NCBI RefSeq assembly: GCF_000004075.3
Contig: NC_026657.2
Location: 5,084,001-5,148,000, forward strand
Direction of reading: 5' to 3'
Source: Cucumis sativus
Lineage: Eukaryota; Streptophyta; Magnoliopsida; Cucurbitales; Cucurbitaceae
Length of the DNA stretch: 64,000 nucleotides
The position numbers and the translations under genes were made by a program. The notes below the pieces were generated by a model that saw only the letters and a list, made by a program, of their open reading frames with translations, was not told the DNA's origin and searched no databases. This document shows, one piece after another, positions 63,001-64,000 of the stretch. Numbering within the stretch: position 1 is the stretch's first letter; the number at the start of each line of letters is the position of its first letter.

Positions 63001-63829
63001 GTATATGCACATGTAAAACAAAAACAAAACAAAGACTTGCAATTACCTACTTAGAAAAAAATAATTTCACGAGATCCAAAAGTTTAGAGAATTTTCAAAA
63101 CTATATCATATAAAATTTTAAAATAAAAAACGAAAAAATATCATTTTGAATGCTTATATGATTAAGGAATGTATGAAAAATAGTTGAGTGCATCTTGGAT
63201 TGAACCTATTTTTGTAAAATTCACCTAAATGCTCATTCATAAGCGTTGTACATAACATGTTTCGTTTTTTGTTTTTAAAAAATCTCTTCTATTATTCTTT
63301 GTGGTTGAAAAGAATGTATGAAGATGTGGGTAGCGTAATAAATGTAAGCAATATTGAAGAAAGTTCGTATTTATTGATTGGCAACAAACATAGATGAAGT
63401 CGAAAATGGTAAGAAAATAGAAGATATGGTCTTCATATGTACCTAAATATGCTTATTTGAGAAATTGATATCCCAAAAACAAGAAGAAAACAAACTGTAT
63501 ACGTAAAATAGAAATGAAAACATATGGTGCAAAAGGAAGGGGTGTGATCTTCTATGTGTATGGGTGTGTGTTTTTGTTATAATTTCATGGCCAAGAATGG
63601 TTTCATTTTTGTTTTGTTATGAACAATTTAGAAATAGGATAATTGTATAGCACTTTAGGTGTGTGTGTGCTCTAAGAATTTAGCTTCTTCTTCTGTTACA
63701 ATTGAATGGTGTTGGAGTCTTCTCATTTTTTTAAATTTTTTTTTACGCTTACCTAATCTTTTTTTCTCACCCCTTTTTCAACATTGATGATTTCTTTTAA
63801 AAAAAATAAACTTTAATTTTTGAACTGTT
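60040..63829. other. Gene-poor AT-rich region with a possible G-box
   Basis: No gene or RNA recognised on either strand. A CACGTG G-box core at 60807-60812 lies in a less AT-rich patch (60760-60870), and a CA microsatellite follows at about 60902-60921. The G-box is about 0.9 kb upstream of the DUF4408 gene, so a link is only possible. Confidence 0.4.
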
Positions 63830-64000
63830 TGTTGATCTTATTGGATAATCAATTTTTGGATTTGATGATCTTCCCATATCAAATTTGGTTTGTTAATCTA
63901 TTGAAGATAACTTATTGATCTCTTGGAGAATCGATGTGCAAGCTTATTGATCTTTCTCGGATGATCAACTTTTTGGATTGGCCTCTAGCTTGCTGATCTA
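63830..64000. repeat. Degenerate 'ttgatctt..ggatgatcaa' repeat running off the right edge
   Basis: Words such as ttggataatcaa, cttattgatct and ggatgatcaact recur with irregular spacing to the end of the window. It resembles the other GATC-rich arrays in style but not in exact sequence. The period cannot be fixed because the array continues outside. Confidence 0.45.

Noticed and set aside
1-64000. CRISPR arrays, bacterial operons or phage regions
   Set aside because: None seen; the window is plant nuclear DNA with spliced genes and polymerase III tRNA genes.

Overview
The window is nuclear DNA of a flowering plant. Genes carry many short GT-AG introns, the spacers are strongly AT-rich, two eukaryotic tRNA genes with T-run terminators are present, and the products are plant-specific (LHCB3, a CNGC4-type channel, organellar cytochrome c maturation proteins, a DUF4408/DUF761 protein). 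Protein similarity recalled from memory fits a eudicot, most likely a cucurbit. The species is an inference and was not tested.

Layout. 1-2337 (-): 5' part of a malonyl-CoA synthetase gene (AAE13 type) that runs off the left edge; it has a mitochondrial transit-peptide exon and what looks like a U12-type AT-AC intron. 5232-7223 (-): a four-exon PLAC8/PCR-like gene, followed by a decayed partial duplicate of its 5' half (8405-8930). 9453-10789 (-): CCMH, mitochondrial cytochrome c maturation. 11-17.2 kb: accessory region with degenerate GATC-rich repeats, a Ty3/Gypsy gag fossil and a Ty1/Copia pol fossil. 19256-19528 (+): wound-induced-type small protein. 20-27.6 kb: AT-rich DNA with a hairpin, a non-autonomous CACTA element, a 31-bp tandem repeat and a MULE transposase relic. 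27632-32802 (-): six-exon cyclic-nucleotide-gated channel, CNGC4 type. 33-37.7 kb: gene-poor, with a possible solo LTR. 37746-40906 (-): five-exon conserved protein of unknown function. 42710-42782 (+): tRNA-Phe(GAA). 43.9-44.9 kb: second CACTA-like element. 45417-46687 (+): LHCB3. 48183-49881 (+): 98-residue basic protein. 51551-51622 (-): tRNA-Lys(UUU). 51827-57317 (+): twelve-exon plastid CCDA. 58313-59894 (-): DUF4408/DUF761 membrane protein. 60-64 kb: no gene recognised.

The genes do not form an operon-like system. CCMH (mitochondrion) and CCDA (thylakoid) serve two different cytochrome c maturation routes, and their proximity is probably chance. Exon boundaries were placed by hand from GT/AG signals, reading-frame continuity and remembered family sequences. 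The phases close exactly in every spliced model given here. No previously undescribed system was found. The most notable signals are the AT-AC intron in AAE13, a family of ~300-bp Tourist-like MITEs with TTA/TAA target duplications sitting in introns, the partial PLAC8 duplicate, and the paired CACTA-like elements.
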